From: Pseudomonadota bacterium
Lineage (GTDB): Bacteria; Myxococcota_A; UBA9042; GCA-2863065
Reading direction: 5' to 3'
NCBI GenBank assembly: GCA_005776585.1
Contig: SXOX01000185.1
Location: 20,013 to 84,012, forward strand
Length of the DNA: 64,000 nucleotides
This document shows, piece by piece, positions 1 through 8,254 of the stretch; positions within the stretch are counted from its first letter, which is position 1; every line of letters starts with the position of its first letter. The position numbers and the translations under genes were made by a program. The notes beneath the pieces were generated by a model, which saw nothing but the letters and a program-made list of their open reading frames with translations, made no database searches and had not been told where the DNA came from.

Positions 1-1
1 C

Positions 2-592
2 GGGCGTCCGGACGGCCTCCGCCAGTGCCTCGTCCTCCAGGGCGGGTCGACGTTCAAGGTCGACATGGAGCCCGGTCGGGACGTGGAGGTCGGCGACCTC
101 CGCATCACGCTGACGGGCGTGCGCCGGCGACCCGAGATCCCGGGCTTCGACGTCGTGGTCACCTCGGGCGATTCAAGGACGGTGCTCACCGGCTCGGTCG
201 CCGTACCATTGGATGTCGGTGGGGACGCGTCGGGCATCGGCCGGCTCGCGACCCTGGTCCTGACGGGGGCCGGAGCGGAAGATCCCGTCCTGGTATACGA
301 CGGTAGCCCTACCGGGCCCGCACCCGGTGACCTCAAGGTCATGACGCTCCCGCGCGAGGAGCTCACGTTTCGCCTTGCGACGACGACGCACGCTCCTTGG
401 GTCTTTGGCGCGCTCACGCTCCTCGTGCTGGGGCTCGGCCTGGCGCTCGTGTGGCCGTCCGCCCAGGTGCGACTGGAGCGCACCGGCACTTCCGGTTGGC
501 GCCTCACCGTGACGCCGCGTACGTTCACTGCGCGCGTTGAGCACCTCGTGGGTCGCGTCAGCGGCGCGCTCGGCGCGGTCCGGTCGCCATGA
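2..592 (+). CDS. ResB-like cytochrome c biogenesis protein, C-terminal part (partial)
   Basis: The reading frame is open to the left edge, so only the C-terminal ~196 residues are visible; the ATG at 65 is internal. It shows a soluble, beta-rich stretch followed near the end by one membrane segment (FGALTLLVLGLGLALVW) and a short positively charged tail. That arrangement matches the end of ResB/Ccs1 proteins, in which a large periplasmic domain is followed by the last transmembrane helix. The stop codon overlaps the ATG of the next gene (ATGA), and that gene looks like the usual ResB partner, CcsA/ResC. In System II cytochrome c maturation the pair moves heme to the outer face of the membrane and attaches it to apocytochromes. 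The call rests on topology, tail shape and neighbour rather than on a diagnostic motif. Another membrane-anchored periplasmic protein remains possible. Confidence 0.5.
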   Translation, partial: GRPDGLRQCLVLQGGSTFKVDMEPGRDVEVGDLRITLTGVRRRPEIPGFDVVVTSGDSRTVLTGSVAVPLDVGGDASGIGRLATLVLTGAGAEDPVLVYDGSPTGPAPGDLKVMTLPREELTFRLATTTHAPWVFGALTLLVLGLGLALVWPSAQVRLERTGTSGWRLTVTPRTFTARVEHLVGRVSGALGAVRSP

Positions 593-1851
593 TCGGCGCC
601 CTCGGACTGCTGGTCGCGGCGCTCGTGGTCGCCTGGGACCGAGACGCGCGGGGTCCTCGCCGCTTCGCTCCGGCGCTGACGGCGCTGGTCGCGGCGGGGG
701 TCACGCTGGCGCTGCGCGGGGATCTCCCACCGGCCGGCTGGGCGTCGATGCTGGTCCTCGCTGCCGCGCTCGTCGAGCTGCTCATCGTGGGCCTGGCCGC
801 GGACGTGTCGCCAACGGTCCGCGCTGGGGGCCTGCTGGTCGCTGCCGCGGCCGCGCTCACGGTGCCCGGCCCGGGCGTCATCGGCTGGTGCGGCTGGGCG
901 TGGCCCCATGTCCTCGCCAGCCTCTCGGCGCTCGCGCGTCTGGGGCTGGCCGGAGCAATCGCCTCGACGGCCGTGGCGCGCCAACCGCTCGTGCACGCCG
1001 CGGTGGCGCTCGTGCTGCTCGGCCTGCCGCTACTGGATGCGGAACGCGGTGCGGCCGTACACGCCAGCACCGCCGACGGCCCCGCCACGGCGCTCGTCGA
1101 GTTCCGCGATCCGGAGACCGGGCACGGCCACTCCGTCAGCGCACCGGCGCTGACGCCGGCTGCGGGCGCGCGGTCGGCTCGGTGGCTCGCCACGGGCCTC
1201 GCCCTGCTCGCGCTCCTGTCGGCGGCGGCCTGGAGCGCGGCGGGTCGGACAGTGCGCACCGGGCCCGTCCGGCTGGTCCTCGCCGTCGCGGGCGGTATCG
1301 CCTTGGCGCCACTGCTCTGGGCGCTCGTGCCGCGGGTCATCGACTCCGACGGCTCGGCCACAGTCGACCTCATGACGGCGCTGGCGCGTCGTGCAGCCAC
1401 GCTGGGAGAGGTGCCCAAGCTCACGCTGCCCGAGGGTCCGCTCACGGGCGGTCTGGGCGCCAGCGGCGCGCTCCTCGTCTGGTCGCTCGTCTGCGCATGG
1501 TTCTGCGCCGCGCCTCTCGCAACGAGCGACGTCCCCGCGCCGGCCGCGTCGCGCCCCCTCCTCCGCTTCGCCATGGCCCTGGGCCTGCTCAGCCTGAGCC
1601 TGGCCGGCGCGACGGGCATCATCTGGAGCAACTTCGCGTGGGGCGGCCCCGTGTTGCCGGATCCTCGACTCTACGGTCATGTGGCCGTCATGGGCCTGAG
1701 CGTGACGTTCTTCCTCGCGCGCACAGCCGTCCCCGCGGCCTCCGTCGTGCCGTCACTCCTGGCTCTCGGGGCCTGGGTCGCGCTGCTGGCGACCATGCTC
1801 GGCCCGGAGCTCGGCTGGCTGTCCCCGACGCTGCATCGCTTCGGACCATGA
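589..1851 (+). CDS. Divergent CcsA/ResC-like cytochrome c assembly membrane protein
   Basis: A 420-residue, very hydrophobic protein with about ten or more predicted membrane segments and one longer soluble loop around residues 155-200. Its start overlaps the stop of the ResB-like gene by 4 nt, so the two are probably translationally coupled. Near the C-terminus is GIIWSNFAWGGPVLPDPRLYG, followed by two hydrophobic helices. In position and partly in residues this resembles the tryptophan-rich heme-handling (WWD) segment of CcsA proteins (G-x-WA-x3-WG-x4-W-x-WDPKE), but most of the tryptophans and the WDPKE core are missing. Established: CcsA works with ResB in heme export and ligation. Inference: this is a diverged or functionally altered member. 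The diheme protein encoded convergently next door would be a possible client. A generic multi-pass membrane protein is the alternative. Confidence 0.5.
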   Translation: MIGALGLLVAALVVAWDRDARGPRRFAPALTALVAAGVTLALRGDLPPAGWASMLVLAAALVELLIVGLAADVSPTVRAGGLLVAAAAALTVPGPGVIGWCGWAWPHVLASLSALARLGLAGAIASTAVARQPLVHAAVALVLLGLPLLDAERGAAVHASTADGPATALVEFRDPETGHGHSVSAPALTPAAGARSARWLATGLALLALLSAAAWSAAGRTVRTGPVRLVLAVAGGIALAPLLWALVPRVIDSDGSATVDLMTALARRAATLGEVPKLTLPEGPLTGGLGASGALLVWSLVCAWFCAAPLATSDVPAPAASRPLLRFAMALGLLSLSLAGATGIIWSNFAWGGPVLPDPRLYGHVAVMGLSVTFFLARTAVPAASVVPSLLALGAWVALLATMLGPELGWLSPTLHRFGP

Positions 1852-1884
1852 GCGTGCCGCGCTCGATCTCGCGGAACCTCGGCT

Positions 1885-4440
1885 CTAGTTGCAGCCCTTG
1901 GGCGTCATCCCCGCGATCCACTGCTTGACGACGTCAAGGCCGACCTTCGAGATAGCGAGGTTCGGAAGCTCCGGCATCTTGATCGAACTCACCGTCGAGC
2001 TCATGCGAAAGACCATGATGCTCTTGTCGGGCTCGCCAGGCACGATGTCGTAGTAGAGGTCACCGGCTCCAGGACCGGCCGCAACCGGCTCTTTGCAGAT
2101 GCCGGACTTGACCTTGTCGGTCTCGCTCGCGGTCAGCCACAGCCCGGTCCCGCTCGCCGCGCCGCCCGTGCGATGACAGTGGGCGCAGTTGGCGTCGAGG
2201 AAGGACTTGGCCCGAGCCTCGATGCCCTTGGTCTCGTCCTCTGGGTTGACGAGCGTCTTGATGCCGTCGAGCGCCGGGAGCGCCTTGTCGAAGAGGCCGC
2301 GCGCCGCGAGCGCTTGGAGCTGGCCTTCGGTGCCCACGGGGCGGTGCAGCTGGCGCGCGGTCGTCCCAAGCGGCACGACCTTGTCATCGCGGCTGTGGCA
2401 GTTATGACACTGAAACACGCCTGGAATCAGGTACTTGCGGTCGGCGGGCTTGCCGTCGTCGCCGAGCACCTTGATGTTTGTCTCTCCCCCCGGCTCGACG
2501 CGCGTCGCCTCGGTCTGAGCGTCGTTCCACACGTAGACGTAGGACTGCCAGCCGCTGTCGGTCAATAGCAGCAGCCGAGTCTCGATGACGCGCAGCGGGC
2601 TCTTGGTGTCGGCGGGGTCGGTGTGGAACGCGAACGTCTTGACCAGGATTGTGCCCTTGGGGAAGGTCCAGTCGCCTTCGGCGTCGAAGGTGACCTTGCC
2701 GCCCTCAGGCAGAGCGATGTAGCGGAACTTGTCGGCGCCATCGGACCACAGCGGCGAGGTGACGTCGTAGAAATGCACGTTCTTCGCCGGCTTCATGTCC
2801 GCGAGCGGGCCCTCGAAGAGGCCGTACTCGGAGAGCGTGACGTAGGGGATGTCACACGTCGTCTTGACCGCCTTGGGCGTCACGGGCCACACGCCGGGCG
2901 TGCAGCGCTTCTTGCCCCCGACATCCGTCGGCACCCCGTTGGCGTAGCCCGTGCACGGATCTCGCGGCGCGAGGACCTTCTCTTTGGGCCACTCGCAGGT
3001 CACCGCGCTCAGGTCGTTGGACCACTTCGTCTTGTCTAGGTTCTCGCATTGCTTGAAGTCGAGGTACGTCGCGTCGTTCTTGCCTTCGGCGGAGCCGTTG
3101 TTCGACCAACAGTTCTTGCGCTCGGCCGCGGTCGCTGCCGGCTTGGTCGCGTCGATGCAGCCGCCACTCGACAGCTCGGGGATGGGCGAGGGGAAGCCGA
3201 GCGCCTGGAGCAGGCCCTGGGGCTCCTTGCCATTGCCGATAAGCACGTTGTCGTGCACCCAGTTGCCCTCGGGGTAGATGTCGAGACCCGGGTCGTTGTA
3301 CTCGCCGAAGATGCCCTTGTCGTAGGCGAGCACCACGATGCCCAAGCTTTTGTGGTTCGTGATGGTGTTGTGGCGCACCTCGGCGTCATCGGTCGCGAGC
3401 ATCACGAGGCCGGAGCCCGGGGGAACGCGGCTCACCGAGCTCCCGGGCACGGCGAACGTCGGCAAGTTATTGTTCTCAATCAGATTGTGATGCGCGAGCG
3501 TGCGCTTGCCCTCCTTCACGGGGAGGTTGGGCAGGTTGAATATCAAGATGCCGCCGGTGTTGTCGTGCGCGTGGTTGTACGCGACCTCGGCGTCCGACGA
3601 GTTCTCGATTTCCAGGCTCGCGACGTTGCCCTCCGTCTCGTTGTCGATGACGAGGATATTCTTGGACTGGCCCACGTAGATTCCGGCGTCGCGCGCGCCA
3701 TAGACGTAGCAGCGCTCGACGCGCACGCCATCGCTCTGAATCGGGTAGATGGCGTAGGCGCCGTTGGCCGTGGAGACGTCCTTCCAGCGTACGCTGACGT
3801 TCAGGAACGCGATGTTCTTCACCGCGGTCGCCTTCACGCCGTCACCGGAAGGCTGATAGACGTCCAGGTCGCGAATCAGGACGTCGTCGGTCCAGACCGA
3901 GATGCTCTGTGCGCCCGAGATCTGGTCAGTGAAGTCGAGGATCGTCTTGGGACCCGTGCTGTTCTTGGCCGCCCCCATCTCACGCATCTGACCGGCGCCC
4001 TTGAGCGTGACCTTGGGGGTCTTGATGACGACCTCGTAGATGGGCTTGAACGTGCCCTCCGCGAGGCAGATGACCTCACCGGGGACAGCCTCGACGAGCG
4101 CCGTCTGAATGGCCGCGTGATCGTGCTTGCCCGGCTTGACCGTCCAATGACAGCCGTCCTTGCCCGTGGGGTGGTGCGCGAGCTGGTCCTCGAGGCCGCG
4201 GGGCTCGTCGGGCTCACACTTCTTGGGGCCTGCGGTGTCCGTCGCGGTGTCTCCGGGGACCGGCGTGTCGGTCTTGGCGACGTCGGGCGGCGAGGCGGTG
4301 TCCGTGGCGACCGCGCCGTCCCCCGTCGTGGAGGTGTCGCTGGCCGGACCGGGCGCAGCCTCGTCCTTCTTCGCGCAGCCGGCGGCTCCCAAGCCAAGCG
4401 CCACGCACACCCCAATCGAGCCCAAAATTCGCTGTCGCAT
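1885..4440 (-). CDS. Lipoprotein fusing a parallel beta-helix domain to a diheme c-type cytochrome domain
   Basis: The start is the ATG at 4440 (MRQRILGSIG), preceded by GGAGGG at good spacing; the ORF-track extension upstream lacks such a site. It gives 851 residues. A lipoprotein signal ends in LGAAGC and is followed by a Thr/Asp/Pro-rich linker. Residues ~90-470 contain recurring short beta-strand turns (ILVIDNETEGN, EVAYNHAHDNTGG, LAHHNLIENNN, VRHNTITNHKS), typical of right-handed parallel beta-helix (PbH1) proteins. Residues ~540-851 match the diheme family typified by Shewanella SO_2930: a Ser/Asp-rich block (SPLWSDGADKFRYIALP), an ETRLLLL segment, YVWNDAQTEA, and two heme c sites, CHNCH (~678) and CAHCH (~753). 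From memory, these two parts are usually separate adjacent genes (TIGR03805/TIGR03806-like). Expected location is the periplasm or cell surface, with two covalently bound hemes. The substrate or redox partner is unknown. Confidence 0.85.
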   Translation of the reverse strand: MRQRILGSIGVCVALGLGAAGCAKKDEAAPGPASDTSTTGDGAVATDTASPPDVAKTDTPVPGDTATDTAGPKKCEPDEPRGLEDQLAHHPTGKDGCHWTVKPGKHDHAAIQTALVEAVPGEVICLAEGTFKPIYEVVIKTPKVTLKGAGQMREMGAAKNSTGPKTILDFTDQISGAQSISVWTDDVLIRDLDVYQPSGDGVKATAVKNIAFLNVSVRWKDVSTANGAYAIYPIQSDGVRVERCYVYGARDAGIYVGQSKNILVIDNETEGNVASLEIENSSDAEVAYNHAHDNTGGILIFNLPNLPVKEGKRTLAHHNLIENNNLPTFAVPGSSVSRVPPGSGLVMLATDDAEVRHNTITNHKSLGIVVLAYDKGIFGEYNDPGLDIYPEGNWVHDNVLIGNGKEPQGLLQALGFPSPIPELSSGGCIDATKPAATAAERKNCWSNNGSAEGKNDATYLDFKQCENLDKTKWSNDLSAVTCEWPKEKVLAPRDPCTGYANGVPTDVGGKKRCTPGVWPVTPKAVKTTCDIPYVTLSEYGLFEGPLADMKPAKNVHFYDVTSPLWSDGADKFRYIALPEGGKVTFDAEGDWTFPKGTILVKTFAFHTDPADTKSPLRVIETRLLLLTDSGWQSYVYVWNDAQTEATRVEPGGETNIKVLGDDGKPADRKYLIPGVFQCHNCHSRDDKVVPLGTTARQLHRPVGTEGQLQALAARGLFDKALPALDGIKTLVNPEDETKGIEARAKSFLDANCAHCHRTGGAASGTGLWLTASETDKVKSGICKEPVAAGPGAGDLYYDIVPGEPDKSIMVFRMSSTVSSIKMPELPNLAISKVGLDVVKQWIAGMTPKGCN

Positions 4441-4582
4441 CGCGCCCTCCGTGCCGCGCAGGTTCGATGAAAGGCCCACGCGAGTCAAGACGCGACTGCG
4501 CTGGTGGACCGGCCCGTCCGCTGCGGCCGGAGTCACCCCTAGAACGGGTACATCCAGCGCAGAACATGTCGATTAGTGGAAG

Positions 4583-4611
4583 TTGAAGCGCGGCTCAAAA
4601 GGACCGATAAC
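4583..4611 (+). promoter_or_regulatory. Candidate sigma-70-type promoter for the pseudokinase-TPR gene
   Basis: TTGAAG and GATAAC are separated by 17 nt. The expected transcription start would fall at about 4618, almost on the GTG start at 4620, so the message could be leaderless or nearly so. No strong Shine-Dalgarno sequence is visible in front of that GTG, which fits. Each box matches only 4 of 6 consensus bases, so this is a weak prediction. Confidence 0.3.
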
Positions 4612-4619
4612 TTGACGGG

Positions 4620-7514
4620 GTGGCTGGGCGCATCGGTCGGTTCGAGTTGGTGTCGGTGCTGGGCGAGGGTCCGGCCGGAACGACGTGGCTCGCGCGCGGC
4701 AAGGACGAGACGGAGCGCGTCGCTCTCAAGGCCTTTCGCGGCATCGACGACCTGCTGGGGCCGTTCATCGAGTCTGCACAGCAGTCGGTCGAGCGGCTCA
4801 AGACGGTCCGGAGCGGCGCGGTCGCCCTGCCCTTCGAGGCCGCACCGCGCATGTCGCGTCCCGCGTTTACGGTACGAGAGTACGTCGAGGGCACGACGCT
4901 CGAGCAGGTGCTCGGCGCGAGCCTCAAGCTGCCGCCGACGTTCGCTGCGGGGCTCATTCACGCGGCGGCGATTGGGCTTCAGATCATGCACCGCCAACGG
5001 TGCTCGCACGGGAACCTCAAGCTCACGAACGTCTTCGTCGACAACCAGGGTCGCGTTCGCCTGGTGGACCCGTTGGTCGCGGCGCCGGCCTTGGTCAAGG
5101 CCGGCCTCGGCGTCGCCTCGGGGCTCGTGGGAAACCCGAGCTACCTGGCCCCGGAGCAGCTCACGAGCGGGCACCCCTCGGCGTCCAGCGACGTATATGC
5201 GCTCGGCGTGCTCGCCTATCGCCTGCTGTGCGGGCGCATGCCGTTCGAGTCGCTGCCGCTCGATCAGCTGCGGCGCAAGAAGATCTTCTCCGAGTATCCC
5301 GATCCCAAGGAGCTGGAGCCGACCCTGTCGACGCCGCTCGTGGCCTTCATACACCAGAGCCTGGACGCGCGTCCCGCTCAGCGCGGACTGACGGCCGAGA
5401 CCGTAGCGCAGACGATCGCGCGATGGTTGAACGGGCTCGGCCTCACGCCAGCCGCGGCGCTCGAGGAGGGCCTGGATCGTGTCGGTGGCCAGGTCCGGTC
5501 ACCGAAGGCTGCTCGACTGGCCTACGAGGTCGCGGGGACAGCGCCTTCTCGGGCGCGCTCCGCTCCGCCCGTGGGGGCCCCGCGTGTCGAAGCGGCCGCT
5601 CCGGCCCAGGCGCGGGCCACCGACCTCCGGTCCGCCGTGATCGTCGACCTGCCCGCGCCGACTCGAACCAACGTGGCTCCCGTACCCCTGGCCCGGAAAG
5701 AGACCCCACACATCGACTTCGTGCCGTCGGGCGCCGCTGTCAGCGCAGCACGAGCCGCACCACGCCCTCGGGAGGTGGTCCAGGAGCTGGGCTTCGAGGC
5801 GCCGGCGGAGCTGTCCATGCTCGAAGATCGCGTGCCCAAGTGGGCCTCGGCACGCTCGGAGCCGATGCCGGGCTCGGAGCCCGCCTTCGATGTCCTGCTT
5901 CATCCCGATTCGCAGGGCTCCGACGTCTCCGGGCCGCAGTTCTGGGCCCCCGAGGCGGCCTCGGAGTCGAGCCCCGTCGTGCGCTTCCGAGAGGGCCTGT
6001 CCGTGGCCGCCGAGGAGTTCCCGCAGTGGGCGACCCACGGAGAGTCGGACGGCCCGGCGACCGCGAGCCCACGGCCCGCGGGACGCTCGTCGGGTGAGAT
6101 CCCGATCGACGCGGCCCCGACCGGCGCGACCCAGGCGGCCCAAGAGTTTCCGGAGTGGGCCACGTCTGAGGTCGCTGCGTCAGTCACTGCGCCACCCGGC
6201 GCGACCCCGGCGACGCCGGCTCCCCCGCCCACGGCCGCGAGACCGGTGTGGACCCCGTCGCCTCACTGGCGCCGCTGGGCCGTCGGCGCAGCGGCGGGTG
6301 TGGCCATTGCGCTCGCAGCCTGGTTCGCTTCGACGCGCCCGCGGGAGACGCGTACCGCGGCTGCGGGAGCGACTCCGGCCACAGACTCGCGCGTGGACGG
6401 GCTCGAGCTCCTGGGCGCCGCTAAGCGGGCCGCTGACGGTCCGCCGGAGGAAGCAATGCGCGCGGCGAGCGCTGCCGTCGCGGCGCTTCCAGGCAACGTG
6501 CAGGCGCTCGTGCTGCTTGGGCGCGCAGAGCTGCGCGCGGGCAAGGGCGAGCAGGCCCTGGCGACCGCAGGGAGGGCCAAGTCGCTCGCATCCAACGATC
6601 CCGACCCGACGCGGCTCGAGGCGGAGGCGCTCCTGGTGCTCGGGCGCGGCTCCGAGGCCATCGCGGCAGCCCGCGCGGCGGTGGCTCTGCGACGGACCGA
6701 TCCCAAGGCCTGGATCGTCGTCGCGCACGCGGCACTCGCGGCGCGCCAGCTCGACGAGGCCGAGAGGGCACTCGGGGAGGCCACGCTGCTCGATCCGGCC
6801 GACGCAGAGGCCCACCGATCGCTCGGCGATGTGCACCTGCAGTCGGGGAAGCCTGACCGGGCCCGAGACGCGTATCGCCGCGCCATCGATCTGCGACCGG
6901 AGGACGTGGCCGCCTATCACGGCTTCGGTCGCGCTGCGTTGCGCGCCGGCAAGAGCCCCGGTGCAGCCGACGCGCTGGTCCGCGCATTGACGGTGGCCCC
7001 CGCAGACCGCACGCTCCGTCGCCTGGCAGGGGAGCTGCTCCTGGCCGAGGGCCGCCTCGAGGACGCCGTGTTTCACCTCGGCCGCGTGACGAAGGACACG
7101 CCCGACGACTGGGCAGGGCAGCTCGCACTCGGACACGCGCTGCTTCGGATCGGGCGGATCCCGGAGTCCGTCTCGTGTTTCGAGACGGCCGAGCGTCTGC
7201 ATCCGACCGCGGAGGTCCGATTCCACCTTGGCACCGCTCGCGTCGCCGCCAAGGACGACGCGGGAGCGCTGGCGGACTTCGAGGCTGCCGAGAAGCGCCG
7301 CGATCGCCTGTGGCAAGCCGCCTGTGAGGCGGGACGCGCTCAGGTCCGCCTGGGCAAGCCCGCCGAGGCGCGGCTCGCCTTCGATCGCGCCGCCAAGCTC
7401 GCACCCGAGCGCTTCGCGAAGCTGACGGACGCCGCACTTCAGAGCGCGGCCGCGCTGGAGCTCACGGGACTCACGTGCACGGGTTCGGGCGCCGAGCTCC
7501 TTCCGGTAGAGTAG
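4620..7514 (+). CDS. Serine/threonine-kinase-like protein (probable pseudokinase) with TM segment and TPR C-terminus
   Basis: 964 residues from a GTG start. Residues ~8-270 form a protein-kinase fold: glycine-rich loop (LGEGPAGTTW), VALKAF lysine, YLAPEQ in the APE position and DVYALGVLAYRLL for helix F. The catalytic loop reads HGNLKLTNV, so the HRD catalytic aspartate is replaced by Asn, while the following Lys and Asn are kept. The DFG motif reads VDP. This predicts absent or much reduced phosphotransfer. A disordered linker (~280-545) carries three copies of a short motif: VPKWAS, FPQWAT and FPEWAT. A single membrane helix (~551-570) is followed by 8-10 TPR-like helical repeats to the end, which would lie outside the cytoplasm. 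This order (kinase, linker, TM, TPR) is common in myxobacterial Hanks-type kinases. A role as a signalling scaffold is inferred; the ligand is unknown. Confidence 0.85.
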   Translation: MAGRIGRFELVSVLGEGPAGTTWLARGKDETERVALKAFRGIDDLLGPFIESAQQSVERLKTVRSGAVALPFEAAPRMSRPAFTVREYVEGTTLEQVLGASLKLPPTFAAGLIHAAAIGLQIMHRQRCSHGNLKLTNVFVDNQGRVRLVDPLVAAPALVKAGLGVASGLVGNPSYLAPEQLTSGHPSASSDVYALGVLAYRLLCGRMPFESLPLDQLRRKKIFSEYPDPKELEPTLSTPLVAFIHQSLDARPAQRGLTAETVAQTIARWLNGLGLTPAAALEEGLDRVGGQVRSPKAARLAYEVAGTAPSRARSAPPVGAPRVEAAAPAQARATDLRSAVIVDLPAPTRTNVAPVPLARKETPHIDFVPSGAAVSAARAAPRPREVVQELGFEAPAELSMLEDRVPKWASARSEPMPGSEPAFDVLLHPDSQGSDVSGPQFWAPEAASESSPVVRFREGLSVAAEEFPQWATHGESDGPATASPRPAGRSSGEIPIDAAPTGATQAAQEFPEWATSEVAASVTAPPGATPATPAPPPTAARPVWTPSPHWRRWAVGAAAGVAIALAAWFASTRPRETRTAAAGATPATDSRVDGLELLGAAKRAADGPPEEAMRAASAAVAALPGNVQALVLLGRAELRAGKGEQALATAGRAKSLASNDPDPTRLEAEALLVLGRGSEAIAAARAAVALRRTDPKAWIVVAHAALAARQLDEAERALGEATLLDPADAEAHRSLGDVHLQSGKPDRARDAYRRAIDLRPEDVAAYHGFGRAALRAGKSPGAADALVRALTVAPADRTLRRLAGELLLAEGRLEDAVFHLGRVTKDTPDDWAGQLALGHALLRIGRIPESVSCFETAERLHPTAEVRFHLGTARVAAKDDAGALADFEAAEKRRDRLWQAACEAGRAQVRLGKPAEARLAFDRAAKLAPERFAKLTDAALQSAAALELTGLTCTGSGAELLPVE

Positions 7515-7595
7515 GCGCGTGTTTCGGAGGCACCGTCAATCGCCGTTGGGTCGCCCCCAGCCGCCGTGCGCGCCAGTTCTTGTGGACGAGCACCC

Positions 7596-8246
7596 ATGAG
7601 ACCGGCCTCTGAGGGTGTCGTCCAGTTCGGCTACAGGCTCACTCCCGCGCCGCCGCCGCGAGATCCGGTCGTCGGCGAGCTCACGCGGTGGCGCGCCGAG
7701 CTCTTTCGACGCGACACGATAGGGTGTGACCTGTCCCGCTATGGGGCATGCTACGGCAACCTGAGCGCGCGCACCGGTCCCTACGCGATGGCTCCAGGGC
7801 GACGCGAGTTCCTGGTCTCGTGCACGCAGACCGGCGGGGACCCGGTGGGCGGTGCGGCCACACTGGTGCGTGTCGTCGGTTACGACCACGGCCGAAATCA
7901 CGTCACGAGCGTCGGCAGCTGTCCGCCGTCCTCGGAGACGATGACGCATGGTGCGATGTACGACGCCAGCTTGGACGTGCGCGCCGTCGTGCATGGCCAC
8001 GACCCACGTCTCTGGCGGTGGCTGCTGTCGACCGACGCACCACGGACGCCGGAGGCCGTAGCGTATGGCACGCCCGCGATGGCACGCGCCGCGTTCGATT
8101 GCGTCCGCCAGGATCACGAGCGCCCGTGGCGACAACCCGGGGTGCTCGCGATGGCCGGCCACGAGGACGGCGTCGTCGCGTGGGGCGGCACCGTCGCCGA
8201 GGCGGCGCGCCGCTTTCTATCGGCCTGGCACGTCGCCCGGACCTGA
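7596..8246 (+). CDS. Class II aldolase/adducin family protein
   Basis: 216 residues from the ATG at 7596; the track start at 7566 is an upstream GTG with no ribosome binding site. Family hallmarks are visible: GNLSAR near residue 50, SSETMTHGAMY (acidic residue plus His region), the metal-binding VHGHDP, and a third His in AGHEDGVVAWGGTVAEAA. Members bind a divalent metal and catalyse aldol cleavage or epimerisation of phosphorylated sugars (fuculose- or ribulose-phosphate type), or act as methylthioribulose-1-phosphate dehydratase. The exact substrate cannot be read from the sequence. The gene follows the pseudokinase gene on the same strand with an ~80-nt gap. It is convergent with the TSP3 lipoprotein gene, with only 8 nt between the stops. 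Confidence 0.85.
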   Translation: MRPASEGVVQFGYRLTPAPPPRDPVVGELTRWRAELFRRDTIGCDLSRYGACYGNLSARTGPYAMAPGRREFLVSCTQTGGDPVGGAATLVRVVGYDHGRNHVTSVGSCPPSSETMTHGAMYDASLDVRAVVHGHDPRLWRWLLSTDAPRTPEAVAYGTPAMARAAFDCVRQDHERPWRQPGVLAMAGHEDGVVAWGGTVAEAARRFLSAWHVART

Positions 8247-8254
8247 ACAAGCGG

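Noticed and set aside
3049-4470. 473-aa + ORF antisense to the beta-helix cytochrome gene
   Set aside because: The minus-strand gene has a lipoprotein signal, a ribosome binding site and heme motifs; the shadow has none.
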